NCBI GenBank assembly: GCA_031292255.1
Contig: JARLHN010000033.1
Span: 1-64,000, forward strand
Direction of reading: 5' to 3'
DNA: 64,000 nucleotides
Origin: Oryzomonas sp.
GTDB lineage: Bacteria; Desulfobacterota; Desulfuromonadia; Geobacterales; Pseudopelobacteraceae
In this document: in pieces, positions 7,263 through 14,971 of the stretch
How the letters are laid out: the number at the start of each line of letters is the position of its first letter
Position numbering within the stretch: position 1 is the first letter of the stretch
The notes under the pieces: model-generated
What the model was told of the DNA's origin: nothing
Seen by the model: only the letters and a program-made list of their open reading frames with translations
Databases searched by the model: none
Position numbers and translations under genes: made by a program

Positions 7263-8534
7263 ATGCCCAAATCAGCGATATTCGCCCGCGTGGCGGCTCT
7301 TGTCGTAATCTTTTTCGTTTTCGCCGCTTGTTCCCGGAAAAATGCCGAAACTTCGGACCAGTCCCGACACAAACAGCCGGTATCGGTGGCCGTCGTCAGA
7401 GTAGCCGTGGCCGACCTGAACAATGAGATGAACCTCACCGGGGATCTGAAGCCTTTCCAGGAGGTTGAAGTGATGGCCAAGGTGGCCGGCTACGTCAGGG
7501 GCATCCATGTGGACATTGGCGATCGGGTGAGAAAGGGGCAGTTACTGGCTGAACTCGAAGTGCCGGAACTGGCCGAGGATCTGACCCAGGCCAAGGCGGC
7601 CCTGAGGCGCACGGAGGCGGAGGCTGAGCGCGCCAGGAGCGAACTGCGCCGGGCACAATCAGCCTATGGCATAGCCAAGTTATCCTATTCGCGGCTTTCC
7701 GCCGTTGCGAAACAGCGGCCCGGCCTCGTGGCCCAGCAGGAATTGGACGACGTGAAGTCCAAGGAGCTTGCCGCGGAGGCCCAGGTTTCGTCGGCACAGT
7801 CGGGCCTTGATGCCGCGACCCAGGAGATAAGCGTTAACCAGGCGGCCCTTGCCAGGATCAAGACAATGTTCGACTATGCGCGGGTGACGGCCCCCTTCGA
7901 CGGAGTGGTGACCAAGCGCTATGCGGATACGGGATCGATGATCCAGGCCGGGACAGCGTCCCAGACGCAGGCGATGCCCTTGGTGCGGCTCTCCCAGACC
8001 AGCATGCTCAGGCTCATTGTCCCGGTTCCCGAGCCCGAGGTGCCCACCATCCATGTGGGGCAACAGGTTGAGGTAAACGTCCCCACGGTAAAGCGGACGT
8101 TTACCGGCAAGGTCGCCCGCTTTGCGGACCAGGTGGCGGAGAGCACTCGTACCATGAATACCGAAATAGATGTCGCAAACCAGGGGCAGTCCCTGGTTCC
8201 CGGCATGTACGCCGAGGTCAAGTTGGGTCTCGGCCAGCGCAAGGGTGCGTTGACGGTCCCCGTGGGTGCGGTTGACGTGGCTGGCGGCGAAGATTCCGGA
8301 AAAGCCGGGAATCCTTCCGAAGTCGCTGCAGTCGGCCGCCCCGGCAGAGTGATGGTGTTGACCCCGGACAATCGCATCAGGATTCAGCCGGTGACCGTTG
8401 GCCTGGAAACCGCTTCCAAACTTGAGATCCTCTCCGGGCTCAGGGCGGGGGATCTTGTCGTCATCGGCAGCCGAGCCTCCCTCCAGGCAGGCCAGGAAGT
8501 CCGCCCCAAGGTCACGGCCCTGGGCGGAATCTGA
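7263..8534 (+). CDS. RND efflux periplasmic adaptor (membrane fusion lipoprotein)
   Basis: Connects an inner-membrane RND pump to an outer-membrane channel. The frame is open from 7101, but the ATG at 7263 is preferred: it follows GGGAG and opens a lipoprotein signal (MPKSAIFARVAALVVIFFVF-AAC, lipobox FAAC). The 423-residue protein shows the lipoyl-like half motif (VEVMAKVAGYVRGIHVDIGDRVRKGQLLAELE), a long coiled-coil hairpin (about 95-160), and the second half motif MFDYARVTAPFDGVVTKRY. A beta-barrel and membrane-proximal domain follow. It lies 198 bp after the kinase gene; that gap holds a small hairpin (TGCCCGGT/CCGGGCA at 7117-7133) but no TTAAG operator. First gene of a three-gene efflux operon. 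Confidence 0.93.
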   Translation: MPKSAIFARVAALVVIFFVFAACSRKNAETSDQSRHKQPVSVAVVRVAVADLNNEMNLTGDLKPFQEVEVMAKVAGYVRGIHVDIGDRVRKGQLLAELEVPELAEDLTQAKAALRRTEAEAERARSELRRAQSAYGIAKLSYSRLSAVAKQRPGLVAQQELDDVKSKELAAEAQVSSAQSGLDAATQEISVNQAALARIKTMFDYARVTAPFDGVVTKRYADTGSMIQAGTASQTQAMPLVRLSQTSMLRLIVPVPEPEVPTIHVGQQVEVNVPTVKRTFTGKVARFADQVAESTRTMNTEIDVANQGQSLVPGMYAEVKLGLGQRKGALTVPVGAVDVAGGEDSGKAGNPSEVAAVGRPGRVMVLTPDNRIRIQPVTVGLETASKLEILSGLRAGDLVVIGSRASLQAGQEVRPKVTALGGI

Positions 8535-8549
8535 GGGGAGAGAACAAAT

Positions 8550-11500
8550 ATGTCCCGCTTCGCACTTCGTAATCCCTATTTCGTCATCGTTGTCTGCCTG
8601 ATAGTCATGGTGGTAGGGGGCAACAGCCTGAACCGCATGCCGGTGGATATGTTTCCTGCCATGAACATCCCCGTGGTGGTCGTGGCGACCTTCTATTCCG
8701 GCATGGCGCCCGAGCAGATAGAAACAGATATCACCAGCCGCTTTGAACGGTTTTTCACACTGGCAAGCGGCATCGAGCATATCGAGTCACGCTCCCTTGC
8801 CGGGGTGAGCGTGATCAAGGTTTACTTTCAGCCGAATACCAATCCCGATTCGGCGGTCACATCCATCTCCAATCTGGCCATGGCGCAGCTGAGGCGTCTC
8901 CCTCCGGGAACGCTGCCGCCGGTTGTGCTCAAATTCGACGCCTCAAGCCTGCCGGTCTGCCTGGTAACCCTGAAGGGAGAGGGGCTGAATGAGACCACGC
9001 TACGCGATCTGGCTCAGTTCCAGGTGCGCAACCAGATCGCCGGCGTTCCCGGCGCCAGCGTGCCGCCGCCGTTCGGCGGGCGCTACCGGCAGATCATGAT
9101 CTATACCGATCCGCACAAGCTGGAGGCCCATCAGTTGAGCGCCATGGACGTTGTGCGCTCGATCAATGAATCGAACCTGATTCTCCCCTCCGGGGATGTC
9201 CCGATCGGGCCCCTCGATTACAATTTGTACGCCAACAGCCAGTTGGATACGCTGGAGCAGATCAACGAACTGCCCATAAAGATGGTGGGACAGGCACCCG
9301 TGCGGGTCTCTGACATCGGCAGGGCCGTGGACGGCCACCAGATCCAGACCAATATTGTCAGAGTCGATGGCCAGCGTTCGGTCTACATCCCCGTCATGAA
9401 ACAGGGTGGGGATACCAACACCATTGCTGTTGTGGACGGCATCAAGCGGGCGGTGCAACACCTCTACGACGTTCCCAGGGAGCTGATCAGTCGCGTGGTG
9501 TTCGACCAGTCGGTGTTCGTCAAGACCGCCATCGAGACCTTGCTCCACGAAGGGGCGCTCGGCCTCTTTCTTACTTCGGTCATGATCCTGATCTTTCTCG
9601 GCAGCATGCGCGCCACCGTGGCGGTGTTCTTTTCCATCCCCCTTTCCGCGCTGGCAACCTTCATCGCGCTGCAACTGGGTGGAAGCTCCATCAACAGTAT
9701 GATCCTCGGGGGGCTGGCGCTGGTGTTTTCCCGGCTCATCGACAACTCTGTCGTTGTCCTGGAAAACATCTATCGGCACCTCGAGATGGGGGAACCCCCG
9801 GAGATTGCCGCAGAGCTGGGGGGGAGGGAGGTGGCGCTCCCGGTTCTGGCTGCAACCCTGACCACGGTAGTGGTCTTCTTCCCCGTCACCTTCCTCTACG
9901 GTGTGAGCAAGTTCCTCTTCTCGGCCCTGGCGCTTGCCGTGGTGCTGTCGCTCTTTGCCTCGTACATCGTGGCCATGACGGTGGTTCCGCTTTTTTGCGC
10001 CCGTTTCATCAAGGCCCCCGCGCACCACGGCACCCCTTCCACCGAAATTCCCGTGGAGGTGGAGCACCCCAAGGGGCGCTTCACCTTTGGCGAGCGTTTC
10101 AATGTCTGGTTCAACGACCGCTTCGAGTCCTTCCTGAAGGTCTATGACCGCATGGTCGCCGTCACCCTGAAGCGCCCAATCGCGGCCCTTGCAGCCTTTG
10201 CGGTCATATTCCTTGCTTCCCTGGCGCTTTCCCCCCTGATCGGGATCTCCTTTTTCCCCCGCACCGATGCCGGGCAATTTGTGATCAACATCAAGGCCCC
10301 CAGCGGCACCCGCCTCTCCCTTACGGAGGAGGAGGTGGCCAAGGTGGAGGCCCTGGTACGGAGAGAGGTACGCCCCGACGACTTGGGGATGGTCGTTTCC
10401 AACATAGGTTCGGTCCCCGACTTCTCCGCCATATATACTCCAAACTCGGCCGTGCATACCGCCTTTGTGCAGGTCAGCCTGAAGGATGACCACAAGGTAA
10501 GCAGCTTCGATTACATGGACCGGCTGAAGCGCCGGATTGCCGCCGACCTCCCGGAGCTGACCACCTATTTCCAGTCGGGCAGCCTTACCGACGCCGTGGT
10601 CAATATGGGCATGCCCGCCCCCATCGACGTGCAGGTAGGGGGAAGCAACATGTCGGCCGCGTTCAGCACCGCCCAGCAACTCGCCGCCCGCATACGCTCC
10701 ATCGGCAATGTGGCCGATGTCTATATCCCCCAGGATCTGGACTATCCCACCCTGCGCATGGACATCGACCGGACCCGTGCCAGCGAACTCGGCCTGAACC
10801 AGCGCGAGGTGGTGGACAATGTCCTCACCGCGCTTACCTCGAACAGCATGATTTCGCCCAGCTACTGGATTGACCCCAAGACCGGCAACGATTACCTGCT
10901 AACGGTTCAGTACCCCGAGAACGAGATCAAGACCATCGCCGACCTTTCGGCCATTCCGCTCAAAAGCGCCGGCAGCGCCGAGCCGACCAGGCTGAACATG
11001 ATCAGCAGCCTGCGCGCCGCCACCTCGCCGACCGAGGTGGATCATTACCAGCTGCGTCGCGCCATTGACATCTATGTCCGCACGCAGAACGAGGATCTGG
11101 GCAAGGTTTCCGGCGCCATCGACGGCATCATAGCCGCCACCAGGATACCCGACGGGTTGACTGTTTCCCTGCGCGGCAGCGTGCAGGGGATGCGGGCGTC
11201 GTTCACCAGCTTTGCCGGCGGTCTCAGCCTGTCGCTGTTGCTCGTCTACCTCATTCTTGTGGCCCAGTTCCGCTCTTTTGTGGAGCCGATCATCATCCTG
11301 GTCGCCGTACCGCCTGCCCTGACAGGGGTCATTGTCACGCTGCTGCTTACGCACACGACACTCAACGTCATGTCCCTCATGGGGATGGTAATGCTCGTGG
11401 GGATCGCCGTCTCGAACAGCATCCTGATCGTCGAGTTCATCCGGCATCTGCGCGAGACCGGCATGGAGCTGAGGGAAGCGGTCATTGACGCCTGCCGGAT

Positions 11501-11729
11501 AAGGCTGCGGCCGGTATTGATGACCTCGCTGGCCACCATCATCGGCCTGCTGCCGATGGCCCTGAAGCTCGGGGCGGGAAGCGAGTCATACGCGCCGCTG
11601 GCCCGGGCCATTCTGGGCGGCTTAACCGCTTCCGTGGCATTGACGGTATTCCTGGTTCCTGCGGCCTACATGGTGGTTCACGGGCCACGACGCAACCGTC
11701 GGGGTGTACGGAAGGAAACGGAGGTTTGA
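8550..11729 (+). CDS. RND efflux transporter, inner-membrane pump, atypical proton relay
   Basis: A 1059-residue pump of the AcrB/MexB superfamily, with twelve membrane helices expected and two large periplasmic loops. Family landmarks are the N-terminal helix plus RMPVDMFPAMNIPVV, the TM4 motif SRLIDNSVVVLENIYRHL, LAATLTTVVVFFPV, and the TM10-12 region ending in LVPAAYMVV. In the TM4 motif Asp398 is kept but the second acidic residue of AcrB (Asp408) is Asn399. In TM10 the AcrB Lys940 position is Ser955 (AVSNSILIVEF). The proton relay is therefore reduced to one of the three classic residues, which marks a divergent clade or a different coupling. It begins 15 bp after the adaptor gene and its stop directly abuts the next ATG. 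The substrate cannot be predicted. Confidence 0.94.
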   Translation: MSRFALRNPYFVIVVCLIVMVVGGNSLNRMPVDMFPAMNIPVVVVATFYSGMAPEQIETDITSRFERFFTLASGIEHIESRSLAGVSVIKVYFQPNTNPDSAVTSISNLAMAQLRRLPPGTLPPVVLKFDASSLPVCLVTLKGEGLNETTLRDLAQFQVRNQIAGVPGASVPPPFGGRYRQIMIYTDPHKLEAHQLSAMDVVRSINESNLILPSGDVPIGPLDYNLYANSQLDTLEQINELPIKMVGQAPVRVSDIGRAVDGHQIQTNIVRVDGQRSVYIPVMKQGGDTNTIAVVDGIKRAVQHLYDVPRELISRVVFDQSVFVKTAIETLLHEGALGLFLTSVMILIFLGSMRATVAVFFSIPLSALATFIALQLGGSSINSMILGGLALVFSRLIDNSVVVLENIYRHLEMGEPPEIAAELGGREVALPVLAATLTTVVVFFPVTFLYGVSKFLFSALALAVVLSLFASYIVAMTVVPLFCARFIKAPAHHGTPSTEIPVEVEHPKGRFTFGERFNVWFNDRFESFLKVYDRMVAVTLKRPIAALAAFAVIFLASLALSPLIGISFFPRTDAGQFVINIKAPSGTRLSLTEEEVAKVEALVRREVRPDDLGMVVSNIGSVPDFSAIYTPNSAVHTAFVQVSLKDDHKVSSFDYMDRLKRRIAADLPELTTYFQSGSLTDAVVNMGMPAPIDVQVGGSNMSAAFSTAQQLAARIRSIGNVADVYIPQDLDYPTLRMDIDRTRASELGLNQREVVDNVLTALTSNSMISPSYWIDPKTGNDYLLTVQYPENEIKTIADLSAIPLKSAGSAEPTRLNMISSLRAATSPTEVDHYQLRRAIDIYVRTQNEDLGKVSGAIDGIIAATRIPDGLTVSLRGSVQGMRASFTSFAGGLSLSLLLVYLILVAQFRSFVEPIIILVAVPPALTGVIVTLLLTHTTLNVMSLMGMVMLVGIAVSNSILIVEFIRHLRETGMELREAVIDACRIRLRPVLMTSLATIIGLLPMALKLGAGSESYAPLARAILGGLTASVALTVFLVPAAYMVVHGPRRNRRGVRKETEV

Positions 11730-13022
11730 ATGATCAGGTTTTTGTTGCTTGTTGCCGGAACGTGCGCGCTGCTGAGCCGGATTTCCCCTGTGTACGCACA
11801 GGATCAGATGTCATTGAACCTGGCAGAGGCGAAAAAACTTTGCCTGGAGAATAACCCCGGCCTGTCGGCGGCCTTGCTCGATGTTGCCGCTTCGTTGGAG
11901 GTCCCGACCGAATACCGGGCGGCCTATCTCCCGACGTTGCAGGGGAGCGTGACCGGCGTGGTCTCGGACATGGGGAGCAGGCTGGCCGCCGGAGGCCTGA
12001 ACAATCCCGTCGTGTACAACCGGTTTGCCACGGGGCTTTCCATAAACCAGTTGGTTACGGATTTCGGCCGGACCTCGCGACTGATCGACATGGCCAAATT
12101 GCGGGCAGACGCACAGCAGCAAACGGCCGAACAGGAGCGCAGCGATATCCTTCTCATCACCGGCCAGGCTTACTTTGAACTGCTTCGGGAACAGGCCGTG
12201 CTGCGTGTGGCGAAGAAGACCGTGGCAGCCCGACAGTATCTCGCCGACCAAGTGGCGGCGCTGGCACGTAACAGTCTGAAGACGGAGCTGGATGTCAGCT
12301 TTGCCAACGTCAACCTGGGCAATGCCAAGCTACTGCAAGTGCAGGCCGAAAATTCATACAGGGCGGCCCAGGCGCGCTTGGCTGCCGTGTTGGGACTACC
12401 GGGGAACACGACCTTCACCCTTGCGGAAGAACCGCTCCCCGCGCCATTGTCGCCCCTGATCGATCCCCTGATACAGCAGGCTTTGCAGCAACGCCCCGAG
12501 ATCAAGCGGCTGCAGTTTGAACAATCTGCCGCAGAGACCTTCGTGCGTGCGGAATATGCCCTGAACTACCCTTCCATCGGGATCATGGGAACAGCCGGCC
12601 TGGTGCCGGCCGGCCAGGCTCAGGTGCCTGACCGCTATGGCGCCATCGGTTTCAATATTAACGTGCCGATCTTCAACGGAGGCCTTTTCAAGGCCAGGGA
12701 GAACGAGGCGCGGCTGCGGGCCGGAGCTGCCGCGAAGCATCTGAGAGACGCGGAGATTCAAATCTCCCTCGCTGTACGCACGGCATGCCTGGAGGAAAAA
12801 ACAGCCTTTGACAGACTGGAGTTGAGCGAACAGATTCTCAAACAGGCACAGACTGCCTTCGGCTTTGCCCTGAGCCGCTACAATCTGGGTTTGAGTTCCA
12901 TCGTTGAACTCAGCCAGGCCCAGCTTAACCTGACGTCGGCGCAAATCGACACTGCCAGCGCGAAATACGAGTACCAGTCAAAGAGTTTGGGGGTCGATTA
13001 TCAGACCGGTGCGCTGAACTAA
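11730..13022 (+). CDS. TolC-family outer-membrane efflux channel
   Basis: A 430-residue exported protein. The signal peptide (MIRFLLLVAGTCALLSRISPVYA) is followed by MSLNLAEAKKLCLENNPGL, the typical start of outer-membrane efflux proteins. Two repeats of long helices follow with the usual LxxAxxQQTAEQERSDILLITGQAY and VRTACLEEKTAFDRLELSEQILKQAQ patterns. The strand segments near NPVVYNRFATGLSINQLVTDFGR and IGFNINVPIFNGGLFKARENEA correspond to the barrel strands of each repeat. Its ATG directly follows the pump's stop codon, so translation is coupled. It completes a tripartite efflux system with the two genes upstream. Confidence 0.93.
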   Translation: MIRFLLLVAGTCALLSRISPVYAQDQMSLNLAEAKKLCLENNPGLSAALLDVAASLEVPTEYRAAYLPTLQGSVTGVVSDMGSRLAAGGLNNPVVYNRFATGLSINQLVTDFGRTSRLIDMAKLRADAQQQTAEQERSDILLITGQAYFELLREQAVLRVAKKTVAARQYLADQVAALARNSLKTELDVSFANVNLGNAKLLQVQAENSYRAAQARLAAVLGLPGNTTFTLAEEPLPAPLSPLIDPLIQQALQQRPEIKRLQFEQSAAETFVRAEYALNYPSIGIMGTAGLVPAGQAQVPDRYGAIGFNINVPIFNGGLFKARENEARLRAGAAAKHLRDAEIQISLAVRTACLEEKTAFDRLELSEQILKQAQTAFGFALSRYNLGLSSIVELSQAQLNLTSAQIDTASAKYEYQSKSLGVDYQTGALN

Positions 13023-13094
13023 TGCGCAGACTGGCCGCCTACCGTCCCGGTGGCGCCTCCAGCTGCGCATATTTCCTGAAATGAGGTTTTTTTT

Positions 13095-13862
13095 ATGGGC
13101 AACGACTATTCGATACAAGCCGTGGTGAGAGCGATCGATGTCCTCGATGAAATGAGCGGGATCGGCAGGGAATTTTCGATCACTGATCTGATCATGAGGA
13201 CCGGGATGCCAAAGAGTTATCTCTTCAGATTGCTGCAAACACTCCAGTCGAAGCAGTTTCTGGAGGTCAATTCCATCAACGGTAAATACCGCCTCGGACT
13301 GAAAACCGTTGCCATGGGCCAGACGGCCATCCGGCAGTTGGAAATAGCCAAATACAGCGGACCGGCCCTGCAGGCTTTGAAGAACAGCAGTGGCGAAACG
13401 AGCTTTTATGCACGATTCGATGGCGCGAATGTTCGCATATTCGATGTGGTTCATTCCAGCCAGTCGGTGAGGGCGGTCGCCATGGTTGGCAGCAGTCTTC
13501 CTTTGCACTGCACCGCAGCAGGCAAGCTGCAGATGGCATTCTCCGATGCCGCGCTCCTGTCCCGGTGCCTGGATGACTGCCATTTGGAGAAATACGGCCC
13601 CAATACGATTGTTGCCCGTTCCTCATTGCTGGACGAACTTTCCCGGATAATGGACCAGGGATATGCCGTTGAGGACGAAGAATTTGAAGCAGGCGTCGGC
13701 GGGGTTGCGGCACCTGTCATGAACAGGAACAACAAACTGGCCGGCATACTGGGGGTCGTCGCCCCGGTTTCGCGTCTGAATCGCGATCGCCTTGAAAATG
13801 AGCTGATACCGTTGGTCATATCGGCAGGAGAGGAATTTTCCGCAACTTGCAATGTCGGCTGA
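13095..13862 (+). CDS. IclR-family transcription regulator
   Basis: A 255-residue regulator. The N-terminal winged helix-turn-helix (about 5-65) contains IQAVVRAIDVLDEM, SITDLIMRTGMPKSYLFRLLQTL and KYRLGLKTV. The effector domain of about 170 residues has the IclR signature PLHCTAAGKLQMAFSD and ends in EDEEFEAGVGGVAAPVMNRNNKLAGILGVVAPVSRL. It lies 72 bp after the efflux channel gene on the same strand and may regulate that operon, though IclR proteins more often control aromatic or carbon catabolism. No clear operator was recognised. Reading through from the efflux genes is possible since I see no terminator between them. Confidence 0.92.
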   Translation: MGNDYSIQAVVRAIDVLDEMSGIGREFSITDLIMRTGMPKSYLFRLLQTLQSKQFLEVNSINGKYRLGLKTVAMGQTAIRQLEIAKYSGPALQALKNSSGETSFYARFDGANVRIFDVVHSSQSVRAVAMVGSSLPLHCTAAGKLQMAFSDAALLSRCLDDCHLEKYGPNTIVARSSLLDELSRIMDQGYAVEDEEFEAGVGGVAAPVMNRNNKLAGILGVVAPVSRLNRDRLENELIPLVISAGEEFSATCNVG

Positions 13863-14184
13863 CAGGAGATGAGGCTCCCTGGCAGGCGATAGCCATGGTG
13901 CTTCCATTCAGCCGTCGAGGCAAAGCGTTCGTTCATCGTTGCCGTCTGATATTGTATGTCGAGGTCTTGGAGCAATCACATGGATTGGTTCAAGTCCTTT
14001 GACTAAACATTGACCAAAAGCATGATATTTAATGCATTCTGCTGAACGTTTGCAAGCGAAAACCAGCCGAGATGGAAGGTATAACTATTTAATATTAACA
14101 ATATGTTGTGCGGACAGAGATAGGGGTGCCCCGTAATAAGTGGATTCGAATCTCACAATTTCTCCCTTAAATATAAATAGTGCA
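13863..14184. other. Gene-free stretch after the IclR gene
   Basis: About 320 bases without a supported gene or terminator. It turns A/T-rich around 14080-14110. At 14146-14157 it carries GGATTCGAATCT, which resembles the T-loop of a tRNA, but no tRNA can be folded around it. Confidence 0.6.
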
Positions 14185-14203
14185 CATCCGGAAACTCCGG
14201 ATG
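14185..14203. repeat. Short palindrome with AAACT loop, copy 1
   Basis: CATCCGG-AAACT-CCGGATG, a perfect 7-bp stem. A longer relative with the same loop lies at 34459-34487, just before alaS. A half-site-like TTTCCGGACGGAAACT follows at 14341-14356. Confidence 0.7.
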
Positions 14204-14225
14204 AGAAACTATTGGTTTCCAATTC

Positions 14226-14345
14226 GGAAAGGAGGGTTTTTTCGTCCAGGCAAGGAAATCGATGGGTTGCGCGGAGGCGTACATCGGTACGCCGCACAAG
14301 CAAGCCTGAATATTGACGACGCCTGGGCGGAAAAGAACCCTTTCC
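14226..14345. repeat. Large imperfect inverted repeat, possible structured RNA or mini-mobile element
   Basis: The left arm 14226-14251 (GGAAAGGAGGG, T tract, CGTCCAGGC) pairs with the right arm 14321-14345 (GCCTGGGCGG, A tract, GAACCCTTTCC) over about 25 positions with few mismatches. Nested inside is GGCGTAC-ATCG-GTACGCC (14274-14291). The terminator-like hairpin at 14361 follows directly. A short open frame crosses it but has no coding character. It is either a non-coding RNA with its own terminator or a miniature repeat. Confidence 0.6.
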
Positions 14346-14360
14346 GGACGGAAACTAAAT

Positions 14361-14397
14361 AAAGGACTTCGGCAAAACGCCCGAGTCCTTTTCTTTT
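14361..14397 (+). terminator. Terminator-like hairpin, relative of the one at 1382
   Basis: AAAGGACTTCGGC (14361-14373), loop AAAAC, GCCCGAGTCCTTTT (14379-14392) followed by CTTTT. The stem, loop and the following CGCCCGACGCGAC are clearly related to the copy at 1382-1440, so a terminator cassette has been copied. Confidence 0.78.
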
Positions 14398-14422
14398 ACC
14401 TTTTTGTCGCCCGACGCGACAT

Positions 14423-14653
14423 TTGCGGCTTGGAGAGAAAACCACCCCCTCCCACGGAACAGAGCAAGAGTCACTGAGGCTCAAACACGAATTGCAGGTG
14501 CACCAGGTCGAGTTGGAGATGCAGAATGCTGAACTCCGCCAGGCCAGGGATAAGTTGGAAACAACTCCGGAACAGTACACCGACCTCTACGATTTCGCCC
14601 CGGCAGGCTATTTTAGCCTGATTTCTGGTTGTTTCCGGTTGCCGCGTCCATGA
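14423..14653 (+). pseudogene. N-terminal remnant of a PAS-domain sensor kinase or similar
   Basis: A 76-codon frame whose middle part, LKHELQVHQVELEMQNAELR followed by a helical stretch and DLYDFAPAGYFSL, is the well-known coiled-coil entry plus start of a PAS domain found in many sensor kinases and GGDEF proteins. The frame then loses the family pattern (ISGCFRLPRP) and stops, so the PAS core and every output domain are missing. No ribosome site precedes a good start. I read it as a decayed fragment. A functional short protein is unlikely. Confidence 0.75.
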
Positions 14654-14971
14654 CTTTTCCTGCATGACAAACCATATCCATATTGCGCTCCAAGTCCGGG
14701 CCTTCAGGTGATTGCAGGCAAATCAGGGGACCTGTGTTTGCAACGGTGACGCACAAAGCCATCGTTTTTTCGTGAAAAACATCCTTGCAGAATAGATAAT
14801 ATTTGGCAGATTAAATTATTTGGTTCATTATACCATCCTAAGCTGCCGGCGTTTGTACCGCCCCCCGACAGCCGGCACATTTCTCGAATGGGCGGTGATG
14901 GCCTCCTGCCGAATGGATTTCCGGAAGCCTTTAGCAACAGTTCGTTACGGTCGTTTTCAAACAGAGGCACT
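14654..14971. other. Upstream region of the diguanylate cyclase gene
   Basis: About 318 bases with no gene. It includes a TGCCGGC/GCCGGCA pairing (near 14851 and 14872) and an A/T-rich block at 14790-14840 suited to a promoter. At 14743-14755 GACGCACAAAGCC faintly recalls a c-di-GMP riboswitch core but does not fit it (see rejected items). Confidence 0.5.

Noticed and set aside
9000-10679. 559-codon open frame on the minus strand inside the RND pump gene
   Set aside because: The composition is that of an antisense shadow of GC-rich coding sequence (rich in His, Gly, Asp, Arg), no family pattern is visible, and the plus-strand pump is unambiguous.
14146-14157. tRNA T-loop-like GGATTCGAATCT; a similar GGTTCAAATCC at 4498-4508
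   Set aside because: No acceptor stem, anticodon arm or CCA-side pairing can be built around either. They are at best short remnants.
14743-14755. GACGCACAAAGCC before the diguanylate cyclase gene, resembling the GEMM c-di-GMP riboswitch core
   Set aside because: The core is interrupted by two extra bases, the GGCAAA element is misplaced, and the second helix with its tetraloop receptor is missing. A covariance search would settle it.
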